Positions 8,865-17,235 of a DNA stretch of 64,000 bases are shown here, in pieces. The DNA lies in NCBI RefSeq assembly GCF_000376445.1, contig NZ_AQXI01000001.1, positions 62,001 through 126,000 of the forward strand, read 5' to 3'. This stretch comes from Haladaptatus paucihalophilus DX253. GTDB lineage: Archaea > Halobacteriota > Halobacteria > Halobacteriales > Haladaptataceae. The notes under the pieces were generated by a model. The model did not search any database. It was not told where the DNA came from and worked only from the letters and a program-made list of their open reading frames with translations. The position numbers and the translations under genes are program-made. Numbering within the stretch: position 1 is the stretch's first letter; each line of letters opens with the position of its first letter.

Positions 8865-9092
8865 TTAGGTTCCGCCCGTGGCCTCGATTTTCAGTGCCGC
8901 GATATACGTTAACAGGGCGAGGAGCGCGAACGGGACGATGACGAGACCCAAGCTGACGGCTCCGACGAGGGTGCTACCGCCCCACGCACTGAATCCGACG
9001 AAGAGTATCAGGAAGAACGCCAGAATCCCGAGCGGGATTATGTTGACGGTGAGGTCGAGGAGTGTTTCTTTGTCGAAGACACTTTCTGCCAT
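8865..9092 (-). CDS. Small two-helix membrane protein near coxA (DUF6684-like)
   Basis: 75 residues. A short charged head (MAESVFDKETL) precedes two hydrophobic helices (IIPLGILAFFLILFVGFSAW and VGAVSLGLVIVPFALLALLT). It is 33 bp upstream of coxA on the same strand, so co-transcription is likely. It matches the small conserved membrane proteins commonly found with haloarchaeal oxidase genes. Function unknown; an accessory or assembly role is inferred from position. Confidence 0.72.
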   Translation of the reverse strand: MAESVFDKETLLDLTVNIIPLGILAFFLILFVGFSAWGGSTLVGAVSLGLVIVPFALLALLTYIAALKIEATGGT

Positions 9093-9158
9093 GATACCTG
9101 AACGTAGCGAACACGAGGTAAAATAGGTTAGTGGTTCGTGTTCGGCCGTCGGCCCGTC

Positions 9159-9524
9159 TCAGATGGGTTCCGGTTGCCAGAGCGACCCCGCGATGCCCCC
9201 GATGAGGAGGACGCCCGCGCCGATGAGAATCGCCGTCCCACGAAGCTGGACGGACCCCTGTGTCGTCTGCCAGATGACGCCACCGATGACGAACGACACG
9301 ACGGATGCGGCGACGAGCGCCTTCCACGGGTCGCTGATGTACTCCGACTCGCGGAGAATGCCGACGATGCTACCGACGAACATCAACATGCCACCGACGG
9401 CGATGGGAAAGAGGAAGTTCGCCATCACGATACCGGTCTCGAACAGCGCGAGACCGAACGCGACGAACAGCGGCCACGGACTGGATTTTCGGTACTGATC
9501 GGAAAGTCCCGGTTGCTCGTCCAT
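9159..9524 (-). CDS. Four-helix membrane protein near coxA (DUF7541-like)
   Basis: 121 residues from ATG 9524. A 10-residue upstream extension is possible, but MDEQPGLSDQYRKSSPWPLF looks like a natural N-terminus. Four hydrophobic segments follow, ending in LWQPEPI. The length and layout are reminiscent of small subunit-IV-like proteins of haloarchaeal oxidases, but there is no direct motif proof. It is in line with coxA and the DUF6684-like gene on the minus strand. Confidence 0.72.
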   Translation of the reverse strand: MDEQPGLSDQYRKSSPWPLFVAFGLALFETGIVMANFLFPIAVGGMLMFVGSIVGILRESEYISDPWKALVAASVVSFVIGGVIWQTTQGSVQLRGTAILIGAGVLLIGGIAGSLWQPEPI

Positions 9525-9596
9525 GCACGTGGGTTCGGGCTTCAGTGCTTTCACGGTTGCGTCTTTATCGTCGTCGGCTTCGTGGTCGTCAGCGGC

Positions 9597-10898
9597 TCAG
9601 TCCCCGCCCACGGCATCGACGTGTTCGCCGGGCGCGGGTTCGGTGCTGTAGAGGACCGCGAAGACGGCCGACGAGACGATGATGAACCCCGACGCCGCCC
9701 AGAACGCGACGAAAACGCTCGTCGCGTCCCAAATCGCGCCGATGAACACGGGACCGCCGACCTGCCCGACCTTCCAGGCGATGGAACGAAGCGAGAGGCT
9801 GGACCCGACGGCCTCGAACTGCTCCCCCTCCTCGACGAACAGTGCCATGCTCGCCGGGAGACGGAGACTGTCGCCGACACCGAGCACAGCGTAGGCCGCA
9901 AAGAGGACGAAAAACGCCCCCGGAAGCGCCATCTCGGCGCCGAACGCGGAGACGGTCATTCCCGGTATGTAGTCCTCTGCCAGTCCCGCGAACGGAATGA
10001 GTGCCGTCCCGAGCGCGTACACGAGCGCGCCCGCGAGAATAAATTTGTACTTCTCCCCGACGCGGTCGGTCCAGTCGCCGACTTTGCCCTGCGTGAGCGA
10101 CTTCGTTAGCTTTCCGCCCGCCATGATGCCGCCGACGACGAAGGGGTTGATGTCGAACTGCGTGTAGGCGTAGATGGGGAGGAAGGTGATGACGGCCATC
10201 TTCCCGACGCTGAACGAGAGGCGGAAGAACACGAGCGCCTTGATGGCCGACCGCCCGAGGAGGGTTTCGAACGTTTCCCGACTGCTCGCATCCTCCGGGT
10301 CCGTCCGCCCGCCGGGGTTGTCCCGGAGGAAGAAGAACACGGCGAGAAACGCGCCGATGGTGATGAGGCTCAGGGCGGCGTAGGTGGTCTCGAAGCCGTA
10401 CAGGTACAACAGCAGTCCGCCGAAGATATCGCCGAACAGGCTGGAGAACGCGCCGACCTGATTGTACGTCCCGATCCAAAGCCCGCGGGACCCGTCGTCG
10501 CTAATCTCGCCGACGACGGTCGTCCCGGTCAGCCAGAGGATGCTCGCGGCGGTGCCCTGCAACACGCGCATCAGGATGACGTGTTCGACCGTCTCGACGA
10601 AGCTGAAGCCGACGAAGACGAGGACGTTGAGGAACAGTCCGATGAGCAGGATGCGCTTGGAGTCGCGGATGTCGATGTACCGCCCGAGCGGGAGCACGAT
10701 GAGGAGTTGTACCACCGCGAACGCGGTTCCGAACAGCCCTTCGACGGTGCTCGTCGTGTGGAACATGTCGGCGTACAGCGCCAGTGCGATGAGAATGGTC
10801 GAATACGCCTGACTCCGGGCGAATGCGGTGCCCGCCAATGCGATGAACTCGCGGTTTCGAAACAGGCGGAGCGACCCGCCACTCGTCTCTCCCGACAC
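9597..10898 (-). CDS. MFS transporter
   Basis: 433 residues with about 12 predicted transmembrane segments and the MFS loop 2-3 signature in a relaxed form (PLGRYIDIRDSKRILLIG). The start is GTG 10898. There is a cytoplasmic loop in the middle (DNPGGRTDPEDASSRETFE) between the two six-helix halves. Substrate unknown; multidrug or small-molecule efflux is typical of such proteins. It faces away from its upstream neighbour across 78 bp. Confidence 0.85.
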   Translation of the reverse strand: MSGETSGGSLRLFRNREFIALAGTAFARSQAYSTILIALALYADMFHTTSTVEGLFGTAFAVVQLLIVLPLGRYIDIRDSKRILLIGLFLNVLVFVGFSFVETVEHVILMRVLQGTAASILWLTGTTVVGEISDDGSRGLWIGTYNQVGAFSSLFGDIFGGLLLYLYGFETTYAALSLITIGAFLAVFFFLRDNPGGRTDPEDASSRETFETLLGRSAIKALVFFRLSFSVGKMAVITFLPIYAYTQFDINPFVVGGIMAGGKLTKSLTQGKVGDWTDRVGEKYKFILAGALVYALGTALIPFAGLAEDYIPGMTVSAFGAEMALPGAFFVLFAAYAVLGVGDSLRLPASMALFVEEGEQFEAVGSSLSLRSIAWKVGQVGGPVFIGAIWDATSVFVAFWAASGFIIVSSAVFAVLYSTEPAPGEHVDAVGGD

Positions 10899-10976
10899 GG
10901 TTACGAATCGAAATGGTGGGCGAGGTATAAGAATCTCCGCCTTGGTTCGGTGAATTGCCGAAAGAGTAGACGACGA

Positions 10977-11318
10977 TTACTCTTCGAGCGCGTCCGCGAT
11001 GCGCTGGAGCTGTCGCGTGGCGTCCCGAACTTCGTCCCGAAGTTGCCGCACCTCACGAACGAGGTCTTCGTCGCTTCCGCTCTCGCTTCCACGACTGGCA
11101 CCCATACCGCCGGGGCCGCCGCCCATCATGCCGCCCATCATCTGTGCGAACGGGTTACCGCCCATACCACCGGGACCGCCGCCGCCCATCGCCTCCTTCA
11201 GGCGCTCGTCTCGGTCTTCATCGCCCTCTTTCGCGCGTTTCTCTCGGATTTCCTCGACGCGCTCTTGGAACGTCTTTTCTTCCTCGTCTCCGTTGTCGTT
11301 GGCTTCCTCGTCTGCCAT
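10977..11318 (-). CDS. Acidic coiled-coil protein with a Gly/Met-rich linker
   Basis: 113 residues in three parts. The N-terminus is very charged and helical (EEKTFQERVEEIREKRAKEG). The middle is Gly-Met-Pro rich (GGMGGNPFAQMMGGMMGGG). The C-terminus is a heptad-like helix (LVREVRQLRDEVRDATRQLQ) likely to form a coiled coil. No signal peptide or membrane span is present. The Gly/Met segment resembles the tails of archaeal chaperonins and DnaK, but I do not recognise the family. A role in oligomerisation is plausible; the function is unknown. Confidence 0.7.
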   Translation of the reverse strand: MADEEANDNGDEEEKTFQERVEEIREKRAKEGDEDRDERLKEAMGGGGPGGMGGNPFAQMMGGMMGGGPGGMGASRGSESGSDEDLVREVRQLRDEVRDATRQLQRIADALEE

Positions 11319-11622
11319 ACCCTCCCGTTCTGTCGCACGACCGAAAAGGGTTGTGTCCCGTGGAAGAGGCTGTTGGTGAGGCGTGGTCCCGCCGCCGTTC
11401 GGCGAGCAGACACGGTGCTCGCGTCGAACGAGTGCTTATCCCGGTGAAGCCGTCGTTACCGTCGGGTCGTGGTCGGCGAAAGGTTCACACCCCGTCGCGT
11501 GACCGCGAGCAACCGAGGAGAACTCCGACCATCACCGAACTGTGTTCCCGTTACACCGGGTGAACGATGGAAACGGTTGGCAGGGTTGAGATTCGTCCGT
11601 CACGATACGGAAAGCGAGTTCG
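11319..11622. other. Intergenic region, no gene recognised
   Basis: 304 bp between two divergent genes. Short open frames here have haloarchaeal-atypical composition and no ribosome binding sites. The spacer must hold the promoters of both neighbours, but no convincing TATA element stands out. I see no hairpin or repeat of note. Confidence 0.4.
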
Positions 11623-11970
11623 ATGTCTCGGGGAACAGTCGGTTCGGTACTCGCCAGCCTGCCCGAGCGTCGCAACCGGTACGTCCTCTACTCGCTCGCC
11701 TGCCACGCCGAAACCGCGCCGATAGAACTGGAAGTCCTCGTCAGGGATGTCGCGGCGTGGGAACGGAACGAAACCACCGCGTCAGTTTCCGACGACGCGT
11801 TCGAGACGGTCCTCGAAGACTTGTCACAGACGCGACTACCGACGCTCTCATACCGTGGCTTGGTCGAGTTCGACCCGCTGAGCGGGTTGGTCGGCCGCCC
11901 CTCGTATTCCACGCTCGCAAACGTCCTCCTCGATTGGCTCGCCCGCATCGAACTCGCGTCCCGTTTCTGA
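11623..11970 (+). CDS. DUF7344 winged-helix-type protein
   Basis: 115 residues. SLPERRNRYVLYSLACH, then VLVRDVAAWERNET, TRLPTLSYRGLVEFDP and the following strand match the haloarchaeal DUF7344 domain, a winged-helix-like fold thought to be regulatory. It lies 33 bp upstream of grpE on the same strand, so it could share transcription with the chaperone genes or act nearby, but a separate promoter for grpE is also visible. Target unknown. Confidence 0.78.
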   Translation: MSRGTVGSVLASLPERRNRYVLYSLACHAETAPIELEVLVRDVAAWERNETTASVSDDAFETVLEDLSQTRLPTLSYRGLVEFDPLSGLVGRPSYSTLANVLLDWLARIELASRF

Positions 11971-11971
11971 A

Positions 11972-11980
11972 CCCTTAAAC
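11972..11980 (+). promoter_or_regulatory. Probable grpE promoter (TATA element)
   Basis: CCTTAAACG lies 24-32 bp before the grpE ATG at 12004, the right place for a haloarchaeal TATA box of a nearly leaderless transcript. It starts two bases after the stop of the DUF7344 gene. Confidence 0.45.
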
Positions 11981-12003
11981 GCGAGCAAGGACTTACGACG
12001 CAT

Positions 12004-12660
12004 ATGACCGAGGAGGAGGCCGCCCAAACGGTAGACGAAGAGCCAGCCGACGAGGAATCCCCGGCCGACGGAGACGCGACAGGGGACGAGACGCCGGACG
12101 AGGACGTTCTCGGACCGGAAACCACGAGCCTCGTCGCGCGCGTCGCCGTCGAGGACGAGAGCCTCGCCGCCGACGTGGAAGACCGCCTCGTAGCACTCGA
12201 ATCGGAGCGCCGGGAACTCGACGAGGAGGTAGACGACCTCGAAGCGCGCCTGCGGCGCAACCGTGCAGACTTCAAGAACTACAAGAAGCGCGCGAAAAAG
12301 CGCCAGAAACAGCTCGAAAAGCGCGCGACCGAGGACCTCATCGAACGACTCATCGACGTCCGGGACAACCTCCGCCGGGCGGTCGAAGACGAACACGAGG
12401 ACGTCGAAAGCTTGCGCGAGGGCGTCGAACTCACCCTGCGCGAACTCGACCGCGTGTTCGAGGACGAGAACGTCTCGCAAATCCACCCGGAGTCCGGCGA
12501 GGAAGTGGACCCGCAACGCCACGAGGTGATGCTTCGCGTCGAGAGCGACCACCCGGAGGACACCATCGCCGACGTGTACCAACCCGGCTACGAGATGGCC
12601 GATAAGGTTCTGCAAGCCGCGCAAGTCACCGTCAGCGACGGCAGCGGAGACGACGAGTAA
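12004..12660 (+). CDS. grpE: GrpE nucleotide exchange factor
   Basis: Co-chaperone that releases ADP from DnaK. 218 residues: a very acidic N-terminal tail (about 1-55), a long coiled-coil helix (LVALESERRELDEEVDDLEARLRRNRADF, about 60-90) and the C-terminal beta domain (PEDTIADVYQPGYEMADKVLQAAQVTVS), which is the GrpE signature. It precedes dnaK by 280 bp and forms with dnaK and dnaJ the Hsp70 set that archaea acquired from bacteria. Confidence 0.95.
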   Translation: MTEEEAAQTVDEEPADEESPADGDATGDETPDEDVLGPETTSLVARVAVEDESLAADVEDRLVALESERRELDEEVDDLEARLRRNRADFKNYKKRAKKRQKQLEKRATEDLIERLIDVRDNLRRAVEDEHEDVESLREGVELTLRELDRVFEDENVSQIHPESGEEVDPQRHEVMLRVESDHPEDTIADVYQPGYEMADKVLQAAQVTVSDGSGDDE

Positions 12661-12940
12661 CGACCCGCCCCACCGATTTTCCCGCTATCGACCGCGATTC
12701 GAATATCAACTGCGATTCGAAAACGAAACGGCGAGCGCGAGCGTCGGGCGCGGGGATGGCGAGGAGCCGAACCACTCGACGGACCGTGCACGGCGGATAG
12801 TATATCGGTTCGATATAAAGCCCTCGAAGCGGAGAAACGATGAAAAAAGAAACCGACAGACGGCGGAGGGGTGGAGTTCGACGTCCCCTCGTGACATCTA
12901 GTAACCTTTAACCGGCGCAAACGGGTAGGTTGCCCCAACA
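12661..12940 (+). promoter_or_regulatory. grpE-dnaK spacer with the likely dnaK promoter
   Basis: 280 bp without a gene. CCTTTAACC (12905-12913) lies about 30 bp before the dnaK ATG and fits a TATA element. GATATAAAGCC (12812-12822) could be a second one. GCGATTCGAA is present twice near 12690-12720 as a short direct repeat. Heat-shock control is expected for dnaK in haloarchaea, but no specific operator can be named. Confidence 0.45.
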
Positions 12941-14845
12941 ATGACGAGCAACAAGATACTGGGCATCGACCTCGGTACCACGAACAGCGCGTTCGCGGTC
13001 ATGGAGGGTGGCGACCCGGAAATCATCGTCAACGGCGAGGGCGACCGGACCACGCCGTCCATCGTCGCGTTCTCCGACGACGGTGAGCGTCTGGTCGGAA
13101 AACCGGCGAAGAACCAGGCGGTTCAGAACCCGGAGAAGACGATTCAGTCCATCAAGCGGCACATGGGCGACGACGATTACACCGTCGAAATCGAGGACGA
13201 AGAGTACACGCCGGAGCAGATTTCGGCGATGATCCTCCAGAAGATCAAGCGAGACGCCGAGGAGTATCTCGGCGACGACATCGCCAAGGCGGTCATCACC
13301 GTTCCCGCGTACTTCAACGACAAGCAGCGACAGGCGACGAAGGACGCCGGTGAAATCGCCGGCTTCGACGTGGAACGCATCGTCAACGAACCGACGGCGG
13401 CGTCGATGGCGTACGGGCTGGACGACGACACGGACCAGACCGTCCTCGTCTACGACCTCGGTGGCGGGACGTTCGACGTTTCCATCCTCGACCTCGGCGG
13501 CGGCGTCTACGAAGTGGTCGCCACGAACGGGGACAACGACCTCGGTGGCGACGACTGGGACCACGCTATCATCGACTACCTCGCCGACGACTTCGAGTCG
13601 AACCACGGCATCGACCTCCGCGACGACCGACAGGCGCTCCAGCGCCTGAAGGACGCGGCTGAAGAGGCGAAGATCGAACTGTCGAGCCGCAAGGAGACGG
13701 ACATCAACCTCCCGTTCATCACGGCGACCGACAACGGCCCGGTGCACTTGGAAAACAGCCTGACCCGCGCCAAGTTCGAGTCCCTGACGAGCGACCTCAT
13801 CGACCGCACGGTCGAACCGACCGAGCAGGCCCTGTCGGACGCGGGCTACGAGAAGAGCGACATCGACGAGGTTATCCTCGTCGGTGGGTCCACCCGCATG
13901 CCGCAGGTATCCGAGAAGGTCGAGGAGCTCACCGGACAGGAGCCGAAGAAGAACGTCAACCCCGACGAAGCCGTCGCGCTCGGCGCGGCGATTCAGGGCG
14001 GCGTCCTCTCCGGCGACGTGGACGACATCGTGTTGCTCGACGTGACGCCGCTTTCCCTCGGTATCGAGGTGAAGGGTGGCCTGTTCGAGCGCCTCATCGA
14101 CAAGAACACGACCATCCCGACCGAGGAGTCGAAGGTGTTCACCACCGCGGCGGACAACCAGACTTCGGTGCAGGTCCGCGTCTTCCAGGGTGAGCGCGAA
14201 ATCGCCAACCAGAACGAACTGCTCGGCGAGTTCCACCTCGCGGGCATCCCGCCCGCGCCCGCCGGAACCCCGCAGATCGAGGTGTCGTTCAACATCGACG
14301 AGAACGGCATCGTCAACGTCTCCGCCGAGGACCACGGCTCCGGCAACAGCGAGGAGATCACCATCGAAGGCGGTGCCGGTCTCTCGGACGAGGAGATAGA
14401 GCAGATGCAGGAAGAGGCGGAACAGCACGCCGAAGAGGACAAGGAGCGCCGCGAACTCATCGAGGCGCGCAACGCCGCCGAAGGCGCCGTTCAGCGCGCC
14501 GAGACGCTCCTCGAAGAGAACGAGGAGAACATCGACGACGACCTCGAATCGGACATCCGCGACGAAATCGACGTCGTTCAGGAGACGCTCGAAGACGACG
14601 ACGCGTCGAAGGAGGACCTCGAAGACGCGACCGAGAGCCTGAGCAAGTCGCTGCAGGAGATCGGCAAGCAGATGTACCAGCAACAGGAGCAAGCCCAGCA
14701 GGCCGGTGCCGCGGGCCCCGGTGGAATGGGCGGCGGCATGGGCGGCGGCGCGAACCCTGGCGCGGGCGCCGGTGCCGAGGGCGGTGCTGACGACGCCGAC
14801 GAGTACGTTGACGCCGACTTCGAAGACGTTGACGACGACGAATAG
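12941..14845 (+). CDS. dnaK: Hsp70 chaperone DnaK
   Basis: ATP-dependent protein-folding chaperone in the cytosol, 634 residues. The actin-like ATPase domain shows [15 protein letters not shown] (phosphate 1), [13 protein letters not shown] (phosphate 2), [12 protein letters not shown] (adenosine) and [11 protein letters not shown]. The substrate-binding domain begins with [21 protein letters not shown] helical lid and a Gly/Met-rich tail end in [11 protein letters not shown]. The ATPase domain lacks the longer insert of Gram-negative DnaK, as in other archaea and Gram-positives. The start ATG 12941 fits the conserved N-terminus. Confidence 0.98.
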   Translation: MTSNKILGIDLGTTNSAFAVMEGGDPEIIVNGEGDRTTPSIVAFSDDGERLVGKPAKNQAVQNPEKTIQSIKRHMGDDDYTVEIEDEEYTPEQISAMILQKIKRDAEEYLGDDIAKAVITVPAYFNDKQRQATKDAGEIAGFDVERIVNEPTAASMAYGLDDDTDQTVLVYDLGGGTFDVSILDLGGGVYEVVATNGDNDLGGDDWDHAIIDYLADDFESNHGIDLRDDRQALQRLKDAAEEAKIELSSRKETDINLPFITATDNGPVHLENSLTRAKFESLTSDLIDRTVEPTEQALSDAGYEKSDIDEVILVGGSTRMPQVSEKVEELTGQEPKKNVNPDEAVALGAAIQGGVLSGDVDDIVLLDVTPLSLGIEVKGGLFERLIDKNTTIPTEESKVFTTAADNQTSVQVRVFQGEREIANQNELLGEFHLAGIPPAPAGTPQIEVSFNIDENGIVNVSAEDHGSGNSEEITIEGGAGLSDEEIEQMQEEAEQHAEEDKERRELIEARNAAEGAVQRAETLLEENEENIDDDLESDIRDEIDVVQETLEDDDASKEDLEDATESLSKSLQEIGKQMYQQQEQAQQAGAAGPGGMGGGMGGGANPGAGAGAEGGADDADEYVDADFEDVDDDE

Positions 14846-14858
14846 TCGTCGTCAGCTA

Positions 14859-14881
14859 ACCAGAACGCGATGCGTTCTGGT
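14859..14881 (+). terminator. Perfect hairpin just after dnaK
   Basis: ACCAGAACGC, a GAT loop and GCGTTCTGGT form a 10-bp perfect stem 14 bases past the dnaK stop. It could stabilise the 3' end of the mRNA or help end transcription. No run of T follows directly, so it is not a classical intrinsic terminator. Confidence 0.5.
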
Positions 14882-15006
14882 GAACGTGGACGACGAAGAC
14901 GAAGACTGAAGGTAGCGCATCGACCCCCCGGACGCTCGTCGTTTTCGGGCGCGCCGACCGGTAGACGGACGATTCAAATACCATCCTACATTAGAAACGA
15001 TAACTG

Positions 15007-16161
15007 ATGAGCGAGGACTTCTACGACGTACTCGGTGTAAGTCGAGACGCCGACGAGGACGAAATCAAGAAGGCGTATCGAAAGAAAGCCGCCGAGTATC
15101 ACCCGGACGTGAGCGACGAACCGGACGCCGAGGAGAAGTTCAAGAAGGTGAAAAAGGCGAAGGAAGTGCTCTCGGACGACGAGAAGCGGCAGGCCTACGA
15201 CCAGATGGGTCACGACCGCTTCGAACAGGCCGAGAAACGCGGCGGCTTCGACGGCGGCCCCGGCGGTGCCGGTCGCGGCAACCCGTTCGGCGGCGGCGGT
15301 GGCGGCGGCATGGGCGGCATGGGCGACATCTTCAACGAGTTCTTCGGCGGTGGCGGCGGCCGCCGCAACCCGAACCGCCCGCGCCAGGGGTCGAACCTCC
15401 GGACCAGCATGGAGATCGACCTCGAAGATGCCTACGAAGGCGTGACGAAGCAGATTACGGTCCGCCGTCCCGAGCGCTGTGACGCCTGTGACGGCGAAGG
15501 CCACCCGCCGGGAGCGGACGTGAACACTTGCCCCGAGTGTAACGGACAGGGACAGGTCACGCAGGTCCAGCAGACGCCGTTCGGGCGCGTCCAACAGTCA
15601 CAGACCTGTCCACGCTGTAACGGCGACGGACAACAATATTCGGAGACGTGTGACCAGTGCGGCGGCGACGGCATCGTCCAGCGCGAGGCGACGCTGAAGG
15701 TGGACGTCCCGGCGGGTATCGCCGACGGCCAGACGCTCCAGATGGAGCGCGAGGGCGCGCCGGGCGAGAACGGCGGGCCGAACGGCGACCTGCTCATCGA
15801 GGTGTCGGTGCGCGAGCACCCCGACTACGAGCGTGACGGGTCCGACCTGTTCTATCGGACGGCGCTCTCGTTCCCACAGGTCGTGTTCGGCGACAAAATC
15901 GAGGTACCGACGCTCGACGGCTCGGTCGAGATGGACGTGCCGGAGGGGACCCAAAGCGGCGAGACGTTCCGTCTCCGCGGCAAGGGAATGCCGCACCTCC
16001 GGCGGCGGGGTAACGGCGACCTCTTCGTCAAGGTGCAGGTCGTCACGCCAGATTCGCTGAACGCCGAACAGCGCGAGGCGCTGAAGGAGTTCGCGGAGGC
16101 GGGCGGTGAAGAGGTCACCGTCGAGAAGGGCTTTTTCGAGCGCATCAAGAGCAGTTTCTGA
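15007..16161 (+). CDS. dnaJ: Hsp40 co-chaperone DnaJ
   Basis: 384 residues, full-length type I DnaJ. The J domain (about 1-70) has the HPD triad in YHPDVS, which stimulates DnaK ATPase. A Gly/Phe-rich region follows (GGGGGMGGMGDIFNEFFGG). The zinc domain has all four repeats: CDACDGEG, CPECNGQG, CPRCNGDG and CDQCGGDG. The C-terminal substrate domains end in FFERIKSSF. It is separated from dnaK by 161 bp with its own AT-rich promoter-like sequence (TTCAAATACC, 14972-14981). Confidence 0.97.
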   Translation: MSEDFYDVLGVSRDADEDEIKKAYRKKAAEYHPDVSDEPDAEEKFKKVKKAKEVLSDDEKRQAYDQMGHDRFEQAEKRGGFDGGPGGAGRGNPFGGGGGGGMGGMGDIFNEFFGGGGGRRNPNRPRQGSNLRTSMEIDLEDAYEGVTKQITVRRPERCDACDGEGHPPGADVNTCPECNGQGQVTQVQQTPFGRVQQSQTCPRCNGDGQQYSETCDQCGGDGIVQREATLKVDVPAGIADGQTLQMEREGAPGENGGPNGDLLIEVSVREHPDYERDGSDLFYRTALSFPQVVFGDKIEVPTLDGSVEMDVPEGTQSGETFRLRGKGMPHLRRRGNGDLFVKVQVVTPDSLNAEQREALKEFAEAGGEEVTVEKGFFERIKSSF

Positions 16162-16191
16162 GCGGCTAGCCGAACAAGCTAAGCCGTTTTG

Positions 16192-16204
16192 GGATGATAT
16201 ATAG
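16192..16204 (+). promoter_or_regulatory. TATA element of the cupredoxin-like gene
   Basis: GGATGATATATAG stands 19-31 bp before the ATG at 16223 in an otherwise GC-rich spacer, as expected for a leaderless haloarchaeal promoter. Confidence 0.5.
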
Positions 16205-16222
16205 ATACTCACACTCACTCGA

Positions 16223-16888
16223 ATGACTGGTCCGAAACTCCCCCGTCGGCGGTTCGTACAGGCGCTCCTCGGAACGACGGCGTTCGTCGGCCTCGCGCGC
16301 GGGCAGGCCGCGACGTTCGAACTCGGTGGACAGCTATCCGGATGGTTGGGTCAATCGCCGCCCCCTATCGAAGGCAAGACGAATCCGACGCTTCAGATGA
16401 AGGCCGGAAAGGAGTACGTCATCGCGTGGGAGAACCTGGACGGCCACTCGCACAACATCGCCATCGGGGACGGGAAGGGAAACGTCCTCGAACGGACGGA
16501 GGTCGTGGACACGAGAGGGGAGAATCAGACCCTCGAATTCACGGCGACCCCGAAGATGAAGACGTACTTCTCGGAGTTCGACTCCGAGACGATGCGCGGC
16601 GAACTCGAAATCGTCCAGCCGACGACGACCCGGACCGCGAACAACACGACCGCTGGGAATCGAACCACGACGGGGACGACGACCACGGGAACGACGCCGA
16701 CTACGACGGGGACGACATCTTCTTCGTCAACACCGTCCGCAACCACCGAGATGACGGAAACGGCGACGAACTCGTCCGAGGGGACGACCACCTCCACGAC
16801 CGACGGCGGGGATTTGCCCGGATTCGGCTGGCTGGCCGCGCTCGGAAGCATCGCCGGTCTCGGCTACCTGCTCCGGCGCAGCGAGTGA
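16223..16888 (+). CDS. Cupredoxin-like surface protein with a PGF-CTERM tail, copper ligands lost
   Basis: 221 residues. The Tat-type signal has the motif PRRRFVQALLG. A plastocyanin-like domain (about 30-131) follows, then a Thr/Ser-rich, probably glycosylated stalk (132-195) and a PGF-CTERM tail (LPGFGWLAALGSIAGLGYLL then RRSE) for archaeosortase processing and lipid anchoring. In related halocyanins the last loop reads YVCEVHPxxM. Here it reads YFSEFDSETM, so the Cys and second His are Ser117 and Asp120, while His77 and Met124 remain. A type 1 copper site therefore looks impossible, and this is probably a structural or binding paralogue rather than an electron carrier. Confidence 0.8.
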   Translation: MTGPKLPRRRFVQALLGTTAFVGLARGQAATFELGGQLSGWLGQSPPPIEGKTNPTLQMKAGKEYVIAWENLDGHSHNIAIGDGKGNVLERTEVVDTRGENQTLEFTATPKMKTYFSEFDSETMRGELEIVQPTTTRTANNTTAGNRTTTGTTTTGTTPTTTGTTSSSSTPSATTEMTETATNSSEGTTTSTTDGGDLPGFGWLAALGSIAGLGYLLRRSE

Positions 16889-16891
16889 CGC

Positions 16892-16920
16892 GCACACGAC
16901 GAGCGAAGCGAGTCGTGTGC
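16892..16920. terminator. Hairpin after the cupredoxin-like gene
   Basis: GCACACGAC (16892-16900) pairs perfectly with GTCGTGTGC (16912-16920) around a loop containing GAGCGAAGCGA. It starts 4 bases after the gene stop and directly precedes the tandem-repeat array. The same GAGCGAAGC loop recurs in other hairpins of this window. Confidence 0.5.
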
Positions 16921-16928
16921 AGTCTGTC

Positions 16929-17000
16929 GGTGACACAACCGTCAGAAGTCAGCCAGTGACACAACCGCCAGATGTCTGCTGGTGACACAACCGCCAGTCG
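16929..17000. repeat. 26-bp tandem repeat array (element copy A)
   Basis: Three units with a 26-bp period share the core GTGACACAACCGYCAG (cores TGACACAACC at 16931, 16957 and 16983). The 3' part of each unit varies. The same core forms an array near 39.63 kb. No open frame or CRISPR-like spacer pattern explains it. Confidence 0.75.
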
Positions 17001-17012
17001 CTACCTCAACCA

Positions 17013-17035
17013 CCGGAAAATCTTCGATTTTCCGG
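17013..17035. repeat. Conserved hairpin of element copy A
   Basis: CCGGAAAATC, a TTC loop and GATTTTCCGG form a perfect 10-bp stem. The identical stem with a TCC loop occurs at 39787-39809 in copy B, again just after the tandem repeats. The conserved sequence of both arms, not only the fold, suggests a protein-binding or RNA-processing site. Confidence 0.7.
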
Positions 17036-17086
17036 GCTAAACGACGACCAAAGCGAACGGCGAACGTCAGTGAGCCGTGAATCGAG

Positions 17087-17233
17087 GGAGGAGTGCAATG
17101 CTTTTGATGAACCTTTTACAGGGAATGCGAGGGAGCGAAGCTCCCTCGTTCCTTCACGGCGAAGCCGTGAAGAAGACAGCCAGCGCCCGGCCGATTTGGC
17201 CGGGCGCTGCCTTTCGACCGTCGTAAAAGGTTC
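17087..17233 (+). ncRNA. Structured domain of element copy A, candidate RNA
   Basis: After GGAGGAGTG (17087-17095) and TGCTTTTG (17099-17106), GAACCTTTTAC (17109-17119) pairs with GTAAAAGGTTC (17223-17233) to close a domain with three internal hairpins. They are CGAGGGAGC/GCTCCCTCG (17128-17148, extended by GGAA/TTCC), TTCACGGC/GCCGTGAA (17153-17171) and CAGCGCCCGGCC/GGCCGGGCGCTG (17181-17209). This looks like a three-armed RNA. Copy B has the same entry and closing sequences but different internal hairpins. The strand is assumed from the orientation of GGAGGAGTG; transcription is not shown. It ends 3 bp from the stop codon of the AtoE gene. Confidence 0.5.
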
Positions 17234-17235
17234 GT

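Noticed and set aside
12908-14692. 594-codon open frame on the minus strand
   Set aside because: Antisense to dnaK with Val/Leu/Asp repeats from codon mirroring; no start signal or family.
16929-17000. CRISPR array
   Set aside because: Units repeat end to end with only short variable parts, there are three or four copies, and no cas gene is nearby.
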